Positions 52,293 through 62,782 of a stretch of DNA of 64,000 nucleotides are shown here, in pieces. Within the stretch, counting starts at the first letter, position 1, and each line of letters opens with the position of its first letter. The notes under the pieces are model-generated. The model was not told where the DNA came from. It was given only the letters and a program-made list of their open reading frames with translations, and searched no databases. The translations under genes and the position numbers were made by a program. Origin of the DNA: Didymella arachidicola (taxonomy: Eukaryota; Ascomycota; Dothideomycetes; Pleosporales; Didymellaceae); assembly GCA_016630955.3 (NCBI GenBank), contig CM049991.1:1798001-1862000 (forward strand). The letters are read 5' to 3'.

Positions 52293-55200
52293 CCCTATGC
52301 CCTTAAGCGGAGGGCAGATTCAGGGGTTTTGTTCGAGCGTGTGAGAGACTGCGGCGCTGTGGGAGGAACGAAGAAGAAGCGGAGTGAGAGGAGTATGTTT
52401 AGTAAGGGGAGCAGGTGGGAGGGGTCGCTGGAGTGGGGGTGGAGTGTTTGTGGTGCGGAGGGTGATGGGGATGAGGGCTGGGAGGCCGACGATGAGCGCG
52501 ATATTTAATTCAAGCGTGTAAAAGCAGCTATAAATAAAAGTAGTTTTAAACATACATTTGACCGGCGGTTTGATACAGTGGTATGACGAGTTTTGTTGAT
52601 GCGTCCACTGCATCGTCTTTATGGCCGTCGCGCTTGTATACCCATCTCCTGGAGCAAAATATACTTTCATCCCTACCCAGCGCTGCCAATCTTCATGTGT
52701 ACCCATTCCATCTACATCCTACGTGCACCCAGACCATTCCAGCCTTCACACGACGTTAGCTTGGGACGTACCAACATCATCCAATCCAAGTCCAGGAAGG
52801 CATGTTAGACAGCACGACACTCTGCTTGCCACCGCTCCACTAACACTACTAACCCAACGACCTCGACTAGCACTGCTTGTATCGTGTGAGTCGGACAAAC
52901 TCTGCAGTCCACAAAAGTGCTGTTCAGCGCTCTGTCTTCCTGCCTGCGTCGTGGAGATCGCCATGAGGCGAGCTTTAGATTGTGACTTTCTCAGAAGACA
53001 CTGGAGGTTGGACGTCAAGAAACTACTGAAGATACGTAAGTAGCAACCCTAGGCCCGATATAGCCAGGATGCGGAAGTAGGCCTGTGTACGGGCAGTGTG
53101 TGCATGCGGCAGGGGTCAGGAAACACGATCGTGGTAATCTCGAACCGGATCTTGTGACTCGCTGAACCTGACGTGTCCGCACGTCTACTGAGCTGCCTTT
53201 GGCCCATCCCATCGTGGCAATGACCCCTAGTGCTCGACTATACCAATCCTGCGGTTGATGAGTGCCGCATTCAGCAGAATATATGCGATGCCATGGGATC
53301 ATGGTGAATTAAGCCTGGGCGTTATGCCACCGGTTGAAGTTGGTCATAGAACTTGCCCAAGTCCAGGAAGGATATTACGGGGGTTGCTACTGTCTGGGTT
53401 TGCAAATCGAGGATATCCAGAGGAGCGGAAAGTCAAAGTAGTGCTGGGTGTCTGGCAATGTTTTCTGCTGCGCCCTGGGACATGTGGTTCAAGACCCCTC
53501 GGGAAGGGGAGAGGATGTCAGTGGTGTGTGTGAGTTTCCGTCCGGAAAGATGAGTCGCGTACGTGGAGTATGTATGCTCGGAAAAGAGGTCTGCGTTGAG
53601 GGTCGGGCGTGTTGAGTTTTGGGGAGACGTGAAGTAATGTAACGAATGGTAGCGGTCATCAGATATTGGCCCAGCTTGAGATTTGACAGTTGGGAGTGTC
53701 TGGTGGAATTTGATCTTCTCCTGGCGACTGCACTTCCTGATATATCCAACCGTGTTGTTTCCACGGCGGTTGATCGTCGTGCAGTGCACTTAAAGCGCTT
53801 GTTGTATCGCCCAGTCCGTCAATATGCGCATGTGTATGGACTTGTCGTGGAACGCTGACACCGTGAAGGCCAAAACTCATGCTTGTACTGCGACCCCAGA
53901 TAGGGTGTAAATTGCGTCCATCGCAGATACTTGCCGTCTCTTGTCTGCCTCGTTGTCTTGCGTTATACACAAGCGATTTACCCAAAGGTATCGTAGGCCT
54001 ACTTGAGTAACAGCGTCTAGTCCGTCTTCGACAAAAGGCAGCACCTCTCAACGCACCAAGTTTTCTCTGTTTTTCCGAGTTCTTCGATTTAGTTCCCCTC
54101 GAACCATGCAGATAAGTTCCCCAGACATAGTTCAAGGCAGCAAACGTGCAGTAGTCACCACAAGACCCCAAAATGAATAGAATTTCTTCGCCAATCAATC
54201 GAAAGTTCGCTGGTAAATCGAATGTTGTGGGAGTGCACATCTCGCGTGGCTAGTCGCACAGTTCAGTGTCGCATCTCGCAGGCATCGCCATGATATCGTG
54301 GGCTTGACAATGCGACGCACTCGCTCGGCTGAGCTTAGCAGCTTACAAGAACAAGGCAGATGCGTAGATTGCCGCTCCTGGGTGAGTCTTCGTCATACAG
54401 CGAGCCAGCGGCTCACGTGAAAGTGCTGCAAATCCGATCAGTGCTGTCTTCAATGATCACTGTGATCTTACGCCAGGCAATACTCGCGATCAGTCTGAAA
54501 CAATAACATTTTCTGAACCCGGGGCCTTGTCGTAAGTGCTGCTTCACGTCGTGTATCGCGTGACACAGTCGATAACGGAGCAGATCAGTACCTATGTAAT
54601 GTGACCGATTTCTGGGCTCAAACTTGCATTCTATTCGTGAGATACATCTTACGAGATGTCCTAGTCGCATATGCTGACAAGACTTGCAGAAATTTTGTCC
54701 ATCGTAGCATCGCAAGCGGAGCAAGGCTCATGGTGCTATGTTGGTAATGATGTACCCAGTAATTTTCGCTTGTTACAGCGATTCCTTCGATGTTCAGCAT
54801 ATTTCGCAGGCCACTTTTTGCAGTTCAAGCGTCGCATCTAGGTGTCAGTCTGCTTCTTGAGCTGTGAGGAAACCAAATGGTCATCCGCATGGTCCAGGAT
54901 GAGCGCGCAGCCGCCGCGCATGATGATGCTGCCTGTCAGCGTTTGCGCAACCACAAAGCAATGTCGTAACATCGCAGCCTCGTCAGGACAAGCGGGCTAC
55001 CGTCAAGCGCAAAGAGTCGCGAGGAGATGTGCGCCTCCTCTCGCGCGCGAGGCCATGGGTAAGGTGAACTCAAGTGATGCGGCGTGGCGGTAGTGAAGCA
55101 AGCCTGAGCGTTCCACGGTTGCGGGCCGCATGAGCCGCGGCACCCGCCTCCCTCTTCACTTCATCCGTCCCCATAAACTCCTTCATCTCGATCATCAACA

Positions 55201-55589
55201 CGACAAGCGCTCGACATCGAAAGTCCCTCTTGCCATTGTCTTCCGGTCTTGGCTCCATACACAAGCGATCGCCCTGCAAGATTGAGAGCTCGGTCTGCAG
55301 TGGCCCAGCCGCGGGTTTATCATCTAGGCATCAAAGCTACGGTGTGCCGCCTGTATTGGAACGGTGAAGGCTTTTGAGACAGCTCTGTACCTGTTCAATC
55401 TGAAGAGCTTCGACCACGTCTTGCTCTTAAAGTAGGACTCGATTCAAAGGCCTTTGTGACGCGCGTAGGATCGCGTGGAATTGAGGCAGTTTCCAGACGC
55501 TAGACTGGTTTCGGACTGCCATCACCGTCAAGCACCTTGTTGGAGTCGACCTCTGACAAACCGTCGAGCACGTCAGATACATAGCAAAG
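52293..55589. other. 3.3 kb intergenic region without a supported gene
   Basis: The longest frame (minus, 53659-54240, about 190 codons) begins MCTPTTFDLPANFRLIGEEI and its first 45 residues look protein-like, vaguely F-box-like. The rest is unstructured and no splice pattern restores a known domain. I leave it as a doubtful fragment. No RNA gene or repeat was found. Confidence 0.35.
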
Positions 55590-56439
55590 ATGTGGGGCAC
55601 GTCGGCTGTGTCGGTCTTGCTGGCCTCTCTGCTCTCTGCAACCAACATTCTTGCTTCAGAACAACAGCCGTTCGAGTTCGGAGAGATGTCTGCACCACAG
55701 TATACGTTGCCTAAGCTGCCATATGCATACGATGTAAGCGCTTTGGATCTTTATATCTCATCTGATGAAGATCTGACTGAGTTGTAGGCATTGGAACCCC
55801 ACATCTCTGCCCAGATTATGGAGCTGCACCACAGCAAGCATCATCAGACATACATCACGAACTTGAACGCTGCTCTCAAGACACAAGCCGAAGCAGTGCA
55901 CACCTCAGACATCACCTCTCAAGTCTCGCTCCAGCAAAGCATCAAGTTCAACGCTGGTGGCCACATCAACCACTCCCTTTTCTGGCAGAATCTGGCTCCA
56001 GCCAGCTCAGCTGAAGCGAAGAGCTCTGCTGCACCCGAGCTCGTGAAGCAGATCAAGGCCACATGGGGAGACGAGGACAAGTTCAAGGAAGCCTTCAATG
56101 CTGCTTTGCTCAGTATTCAGGGCAGTGGCTGGGGATGGTTGATCAAAGTCGAGACTGGTAAGGAGCAGAGGCTCGCCATTGTTACTACCAAAGATCAAGA
56201 TCCTGTCGTTGGCAAAGGCGAGGTGCCAATCTTCGGCGTAGACATGTGGGAACATGCATACTACCTACAGGTGAGTATTTCTTTTGATCCCTGGACATTC
56301 TGCTAATTCCGCACAGTACCTCAACGGCAAAGCTGCCTACATTCAGAACATCTGGAACGTCATCAACTGGAAGATCGCAGAAGACCGCTTCTTGGGCTCA
56401 CGCGCAGACGCGTTCAAGGTCCTGAAGGCCTCTATCTAG
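55590..56439 (+). CDS. Fe/Mn superoxide dismutase with signal-like leader
   Basis: Exons are 55590-55733, 55788-56270 and 56317-56439, with introns of 54 and 46 bp; the product has 249 residues. It dismutates superoxide to peroxide and oxygen. Metal ligands are all present: His62 (ELHHSKHH), His110 (GGHINHSLFW), Asp200 and His204 (DMWEHAYY). The first 23 residues (MWGTSAVSVLLASLLSATNI...) look like a secretory leader rather than an arginine-rich mitochondrial one. A second in-frame ATG at 55686 (MSAPQYTLPKLPYAYD) would give a 217-residue leaderless form. The protein might thus be made in two places. Confidence 0.92.
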
Positions 56440-56800
56440 ATTCTCAATAACTCTTGACAATGATAGCTCCGACTGCAGATCTATTTGCGAACCCTTGTAC
56501 CTTTACGCACTGTGCTTGTGCTTAGAGTACCGTAGTGGCTTTAGCGTGGACATCTGGCCAATCGGGTACTCTCCTGAAACATGCTCAAAGAGGCGCATAC
56601 GCTCGCAACCCTCGAACACATAACAAATGTCCGTGGCATTCAGCTGTCCTTCAAAAACGTGAGCAACGCCTTCCAAGTATCTGTCAGAACTGTCATTCGC
56701 GCTCACTGTCCCACTTGCCCTGCCTCGTTCGACCTCCACCAGACTCCATTCAGCACGTCGTGTCGGCAGCCGACAACTCTCTAAAAGACTATAATTCACA
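56440..56800. other. Intergenic DNA
   Basis: This is the SOD 3' flank and leader of the next small gene. No signal was recognised. Confidence 0.35.
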
Positions 56801-57264
56801 ATGTGCAACGGCAACTCAAGCCGCATCAGCCAGGGAGGCTCGATTGCTGTCCTCAGACCAACACAACACCTGCGAAGGTCTAATACAGATGACATGATGC
56901 TCTTCTTCCACAACCAGCTGTGTGCACCAGGCACAAGCGTAGACTTACAAGGCTGGGACGACGATGCGCAAAAGGAGAAGCAGTGGGTTGTAATCCAGTA
57001 AGCGTTTTCACTGGCCATGGAAGTACTATTGCTGATGGTCTTTACAGCCGCGATGGCGACCTTTCGGGCTCTAGCTCCCCTGTCCAAATGCCGCCATTCT
57101 ACTCTTTTTCGTTAAAGTCAAGCGAGACATCGACAATGAATCTACCGCGAAAGCTGGACCTGGGCGTCGGCGATGACGGCATCATTGGGCGGCGTGTGTC
57201 GGTTATGACGGGCTCGATGAAGGGACCGTTGACAGTCGCAGAGGGAATCATTGGGTGGAATTAG
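56801..57264 (+). CDS. Small hypothetical protein, two exons
   Basis: Exons are 56801-56997 and 57048-57264, joined across a 50 bp intron with good signals (GTAAGC, GCTGATG, TTTACAG); the product has 137 residues. There is no leader or membrane segment. The C-terminal half is glycine-rich with LDLGVGDDGIIGRRVSVM. I do not recognise it. The gene call rests on the clean intron and frame continuity. Confidence 0.5.
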
Positions 57265-58346
57265 CGTTTTTTCGTAGCATCATGAGCGTGGGCGTTTGGT
57301 GTGCGTTGCTTCATCATTTATTTATGTTACTTTCGTGTTCTTATACCCTGCCTGGCATCTCATGAAGAGTAAAGCTGCTTGTGGTGCGGTGTAGCGAAAC
57401 CTCGAGAAGAATGGCGGGAAAGGAGATAAGATTGATCATCATCGAGTACTAAGACAGTGTTTGTACCTCTGATTATGACGCTATTATTTGAAGCCTCTCG
57501 TAATGTAAGAAATTGCTATGACGAAGACTGCTATTATGCATGCTCTGCCAGCTTCACATGACTAACTACCAATGTGCAGAGGCAAGGGGCATATGACAGA
57601 AATCCTGCGGAGAGGAAGTTTCTGAATTTCTTCCCTGCTTTTCTACTCTTTCTCTACACCTCCATGACAAGTCCACAACTCCAAGCCAGACATATCAGTT
57701 CATGGGTGCGAATATACACCGTGTCAGTGTATCTTGGAACAGTTTTAATGCAATAAATACAGGCATCACTTTCGTTGATCGTGCGTGGCTTGACAGGCAG
57801 GCACGAAGTGCTTTTGATCATACCGTAAGTATACCACGTGACAAGCAACTCTGTATAGATCGTCTATACTGAGTGGAGCGTCGTAGCTTCCTCTGCGAAA
57901 GTCCGGAGCCACCGCTCACTTTGCAGCTGGGCTCTTATACAGCCTCTTTGCGGCGCACCGTGATTTATGGGATTGGGCGATAGGTAGTGGTCCTGGTGTT
58001 GAAAAAGTAGAGGTGACAACAAAATCATAATAAGCCATTGCCTAAGCGAATTAGTGTTCTATTGCGTACATCTAGGGCTACAATTTGTAGCAATGCGGAG
58101 TCTGCACTGCCAACGGGTGGGTGGAAGTAATGCAGGGGTTGTTCAATTCTGCGAAAAATACGGTTGGACCAACTGCGTGGAGTAGCTGCAAGTCAAAATG
58201 ACATGGTAGTTCTGTGGAGCTGTGTGGCTGTCTTACCACAGCAGCAAGCGGTTGAGGACAAGATCCAGGGTCCAACACGTGATGACGCGAGCGCGCGCTT
58301 CGCTTGGCCTGTTCATCTTCTCGGCATCAATGCGCAGCAAGACGCA
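57265..58346. other. 1.1 kb intergenic region
   Basis: There is no supported gene. An ATG at 58164 is in frame with the downstream membrane protein, but its extra 61 residues look non-conserved, so it is probably leader. Confidence 0.35.
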
Positions 58347-59192
58347 ATGGAGGCCCACCAACAAACAGAGACCTCACCATTTCCTTCCAATGCTGCCGAA
58401 GACAGCCCTACGACCCCTTCGCCGTCGGTGCCTAGATACTCAGCATGGCGGACTGCCGCTCACCTCTACCTCCCCTTCGTTACCGTTGCCCTGTTCATGA
58501 CATTCGGTTCGCCGGTTGACACCATACCGGCTACTGTTGTCTGTATAATCCTATCTGCTATACCGACGAACTGGCTCGCCTCCTTCTTCTATCCACCCGA
58601 CCGTCCCGAGCCAACTCCACAACAAGCCATCCGCTTCTCCCGCAAGAGCGACATTTACCGCGCCGCGATCCTCTTCACATACCGCTGGTTGTTCGGCACG
58701 CCGTTCAACCTCCAGTTCTTCATCGCCGACTTCCTGACCGGTTACCTCATCAGTGTCGCTATTGCTGAGAGGCCTGCGGGGACAAAGCAGCGCCGCAGCG
58801 AGTTCATCGTGCATGCAACATTGGTTGCCATCAATGCGGCGCTGATGTACATAGTTCCGTCAGGCCTGGGCTTTGTGCTCATGTTTCTTGACCGAATGAT
58901 TTGGAGGGCGGCGTACATTGCGTTGGTGGACGATGTGATTGGTGTCTTGACCAGACCGAACTTGAATACCTGGAAGGGCAAGGTCGTGCTCGTCCTGACG
59001 CAAGCGTTCACTATTTTGTTTACCTGTTGGATGTTGCTTCGTTGGAAGAGGGATATGTTGCTCTCCCTGGAGAACAACGAAGATTGGCAGGCTGCATGGG
59101 CTGGGTTGAAGCAATCCGAGGCATCTGAGGAGGTGGGACTGGACTTCGAGGACGACGGTGACCGATACTTGGTGGACGAGGACAGGGATTGA
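58347..59192 (+). CDS. Hypothetical multi-pass membrane protein
   Basis: This is a 281-residue protein with start ATG 58347. The polar Pro/Ser/Thr-rich N terminus (about 30 residues) is followed by about five or six hydrophobic segments (LYLPFVTVALFMTFG, TIPATVVCIILSAI, IYRAAILFTYRWLFG, ALMYIVPSGLGFVLMFL, VVLVLTQAFTILFTCWMLL) and an acidic tail (VGLDFEDDGDRYLVDEDRD). No known family motif is visible. Confidence 0.7.
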   Translation: MEAHQQTETSPFPSNAAEDSPTTPSPSVPRYSAWRTAAHLYLPFVTVALFMTFGSPVDTIPATVVCIILSAIPTNWLASFFYPPDRPEPTPQQAIRFSRKSDIYRAAILFTYRWLFGTPFNLQFFIADFLTGYLISVAIAERPAGTKQRRSEFIVHATLVAINAALMYIVPSGLGFVLMFLDRMIWRAAYIALVDDVIGVLTRPNLNTWKGKVVLVLTQAFTILFTCWMLLRWKRDMLLSLENNEDWQAAWAGLKQSEASEEVGLDFEDDGDRYLVDEDRD

Positions 59193-59341
59193 TTGCTTCT
59201 GCAACATGCACATAACGAAAAGACGTCGTAATTCAGGTGGCGAGACTATCGCGGAAGTGCTTATTATGAAGGCAGTCGTTTGTCGAATTGCCGTTCTCGT
59301 CATTCGAGAGATAAGACCTGAGACCCACACTTGGACCGTAT

Positions 59342-59844
59342 ATGTTGTTTGTCGGAACCCATGGCTGTCCACAACTGACAAGCCCTTTTTCTTCCATCAT
59401 AAACATAGTCTCCACAAAGAAGGTCGCCTCCCCATGGCCTGAGACCTTCCTCACAGCCAGTATTGCCACAGCTCTCGTGCTGCGCTGGCAGAAGGATCGT
59501 GCCCGGCTCACTAAACGAGACAGTGCTGCCCCGCAGATCCACTTTCGTTGGGACTCTCGCCCATCTTCTCACATCAACGCGTTTCTTGCTATCCGCTTGT
59601 AAGTGACCTGCGCAGCAATCTTGATATTCAATCGTGCTAACCTTCTAGCGATCACGCCACGATGGTATCCTTCGACATCAATCTATCGCCTACGACACGG
59701 CTGTGCATCCATATCATGGTTTTTGTCCTGTCTATCCTTACCCTCAGCATCATGGCATTGACCTACGTGTTGTGGAAGAACAGCCCGTTGCATGCGATTG
59801 CACGGTGCGACTGCGACCGAACGGAGGGAAGGAAGGAGCGATGA
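59342..59844 (+). CDS. Hypothetical small membrane protein, two exons
   Basis: Exons are 59342-59598 and 59649-59844, with a 50 bp intron (GTAAGT, GCTAACC branch, TTCTAG) of high quality; the product has 150 residues. One hydrophobic segment is near the C terminus (IHIMVFVLSILTLSIMALTY). The 5' start is uncertain; any upstream exon cannot be excluded. No family recognised. Confidence 0.5.
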
Positions 59845-60270
59845 GTCGATCTTGATTAAATAGTCACAGCCGTGTAGAGGAAACCACGTCCGTTCACATC
59901 TGCCATCTCATATGTCACGACTCTGTGAAACGCGCAAACGCACAGGCACAATATTAGGTCTGGCTGTTGTCCTTGCCGTGGTGGATCTTGTCTCTCAAGG
60001 CTAGCTTCCGTGTGTCGTGCATGGACCCTGTCTCGCCACCTCCCTGAGCCGTCTACACCGATGTTTCGAATGCAGGCGTCTTCCACCTCACGGCCTGCAA
60101 CTTATCAACTTTGAAGCGCAGCCACCCTGGAGCTGTCTCTTCGTTTGCCCTATTCGTTCACCGTCTTCTTGGCCAGCCATTGACTTGCGCGTGGTCGAGC
60201 GCTTGCGCATCAACAAATTTCTGATACCTCCACTTCCACGATCCCGTATAATATCTTATCAGATCCAGAA
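59845..60270. other. Intergenic DNA
   Basis: This is the promoter and leader region of the desaturase-like gene. Nothing specific was recognised. Confidence 0.35.
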
Positions 60271-61719
60271 ATGGGCAAACTCCACTTCCCCCCGCCTGCC
60301 GACCTGACAGCTGCGGACAAGCTAGTCTTGGCTCACCTACAGAAGGACTATGAGCAGGCCAACTTCAAGCCTACGGCTGTATCTGTCGATGCTGCAGAAG
60401 AGTCTGACGACTCCCTTACTAAGCGTACGGAATTTGTACCACCTTCCCCTGAAGGTAAGATGTCATGAACCTGTATATGCCTTCTCGAATTCACATGCCG
60501 CAGATACACAAGAAAGCGAGCAGCAGACCATCGCTTACTTGAAGAGTGTCAACAACCCTAAGTCAGATGTCTTCGAGATTACTGTTTTCAGCGCTTGGGA
60601 CCTGCCGGACTTCAAGAATCCCTTTCTGCGCAAATGGATCATCCACCCCTATGTCACCTGGGCAAAGGGCGTCGTCCGAACAGAGACTGATGTGATCATG
60701 ATCACACATCTTCTCACATACCTTTGCACGAGTATTCCGTCAGCGTTGTACCTCTTCTACAACTTCCATTGGTGGCATGGTGTGCTCCACTCAGCTGTTC
60801 AGCTCTATTACATGGGCCCCTACACCCTTCTCATGCATCAACACATCCATATGAGAGGTATCTTGAACAAGAAGTACGCCCTTGTCGACACCGTTTTCCC
60901 GTACATCTTTGACCCATTGATGGGACACACCTGGAACTCCTACTTCTTCCATCACGTCAAGCACCACCACATCGAGGGCAACGGACCCAATGATCTGTCT
61001 TCGACCGTCCGATACCAGCGTGACAGCGTCTTGCACTTCCTGCACTATGTCGGCCGGTTCTACTTGCTTGTCTGGTTCGACTTGCCGCGCTATTTCTTGC
61101 GCAATAAAAAGACTAGTCTTGCTTTGAAGGCTGGAGGCTGTGAGATTGCAAACTACATCTTTCTATACAGTATGTACAGGTTTGTCAACTCCAACGCCAC
61201 CATCTTTGTCTTCCTGATTCCGCTTGCTTTGATGCGCATTGCATTGATGACCGGCAACTGGGGCCAGCATGCGTTTGTGGACGAGGTCGAGCCAGACTCC
61301 GATTTCCGTTCCAGCATCACGCTGATCGATGCACCTGTAAGTGCTAATCCAGTGTTTGAGAGAGCCCTGCACTGACAACCTTACAGAGCAACCGGTACTG
61401 CTACAACGATGGCTACCACACCTCTCATCACCTGAACCCGCTGCGACACTGGCGTGATCACCCTGTTGCCTTCCTGTCGCAGAAGCAGCAGTACTCGGAC
61501 GAGCACGCGCTTGTCTTCTATAACATCGACTATTTCATGCTGACCGTCACACTGCTGAGCAAGAACTACGGGCACCTGGCGCGCTGTCTGGTGCCGATGG
61601 GTGAGCAGATGAAGATGACGATGGAGGAGCGTGTGGAGATGCTGAAGAGAAAGACCAGACAGTTTACGGAAGAGGAGATTGCGGAGAAGTGGGGAAAGCA
61701 GTACGCGAAGGTGAAGTAG
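60271..61719 (+). CDS. Fatty-acid desaturase-like membrane di-iron enzyme
   Basis: Exons are 60271-60454, 60504-61336 and 61387-61719, with introns of 49 and 50 bp (GTAAGA/GTAAGT donors); the product has 449 residues. Histidine clusters expected to bind the di-iron centre are HQHIH, HHVKHHH and HTSHH. Hydrophobic segments flank them (DVIMITHLLTYLCTSIPSAL, FLHYVGRFYLLVWF, TIFVFLIPLALM). The polar N terminus has about 100 residues, and the charged helical C terminus ends KWGKQYAKVK. No cytochrome b5 domain is present. The site of desaturation or hydroxylation cannot be told. Confidence 0.85.
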
Positions 61720-62203
61720 ACAAACTTCATTACAACCTAGACACACCAACAATAAGTTTACATCACGAACATGGCACACTTGTCATTCCGCTTGCCATTC
61801 CCGCACAGCAGGCGATGCAACACAAGTATTGCGGTATCTAAACCCCTGCACCGTTCGCCGATCCCATTCTGGTTTAATCATGATCACCATCCGCTCCCTG
61901 GAATCCCTCTCGAACAGCGGAGAAGCTCCGAGCTTCCGGTGACCGAAGGATGCAACCCATCAAATCAACTCCAACGTTCTAGATCTCGTTACGCCGCCAG
62001 GATATCCATCCCTCCTCTAATGCCCGACGGACACCTCCCCTTTAAACCTGCGATGCTGCCACATAGGCCCGAAACAAGGGTGAAACACGTTCCTCACGCC
62101 TCTCCCTTTCCCACATATTGCGACAGCTGCCACATACCCGCGACGCGCGGCTCTCACATTCATGCACAGCCTTCGTACGCAATACTAAAAACCCGGAGCT
62201 GCG
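61720..62203. other. Intergenic DNA
   Basis: A plus-strand frame from 61771 runs into the next gene in another phase; it is low in complexity and I treat it as untranslated leader. Confidence 0.35.
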
Positions 62204-62767
62204 ATGTTGGGAATGAAAATGCGCAGCCTGGCGCACGCAGCAACCACACTCCACGTGCGCGCCGCACAACCCCAACCCCAGCCACCACCGCCGCCACCAC
62301 ACCACCCCTTCGACCGCCTCCGGCCAGACTTCGACTTGGACAAAGCCATGGGCGCCAAGGAAATGGGCGACGTGCACTCTGAAGAAACGATACTGTTCCT
62401 GTTCCTCACTTTTGGGATTTTGATCGTGCTGATCCTTATCTTGTTGCTCCTGGGGTTCCAGACATATATCAGCTGGCGCATCGCGCATGATATCATTTCT
62501 GACGACGAGCGGCCGGAGGGGAAGGAGGGGAAGGGGTTTAGGAAGTGGGATAGGGAGAGGAAGGAGAGGAAGCGTGCACTGAGGGCGCTGGAGAAGGGGA
62601 GGAGTGTCAGGGCGAGCTGGGGATATGGGAGTGGGTCGCGGACGAGTCAGAGGGAAGATGAGGAGTTGGGTATGAGTGGAGCGCGAGGGAGTAGTCTTGT
62701 GCTGGATAAGATGGTGTTGGCGGGCGGGGAGAAGAAACCCTTTTGGAATTTAAAGAGGTGGATGTGA
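62204..62767 (+). CDS. Hypothetical single-pass membrane protein
   Basis: This is a 187-residue protein. The N terminus has a poly-Pro/Gln stretch (QPQPQPPPPPPHHP), then one strong transmembrane segment (ILFLFLTFGILIVLILILLL), and a basic/charged tail of about 95 residues (RERKERKRALRALEKGR). No family recognised. The two early Met residues make the start uncertain by a few codons. It converges with the gene at 62783. Confidence 0.6.
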   Translation: MLGMKMRSLAHAATTLHVRAAQPQPQPPPPPPHHPFDRLRPDFDLDKAMGAKEMGDVHSEETILFLFLTFGILIVLILILLLLGFQTYISWRIAHDIISDDERPEGKEGKGFRKWDRERKERKRALRALEKGRSVRASWGYGSGSRTSQREDEELGMSGARGSSLVLDKMVLAGGEKKPFWNLKRWM

Positions 62768-62782
62768 TTGAGGTATCCAAGG

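Noticed and set aside
53659..54240. 193-codon minus-strand frame with a vaguely F-box-like start
   Set aside because: Only the first 45 residues look protein-like; no splicing restores a known domain.
61771..62382. 203-codon plus-strand frame
   Set aside because: Overlaps the better-supported membrane protein at 62204 in another frame; His/Pro/Arg-rich and low in complexity.
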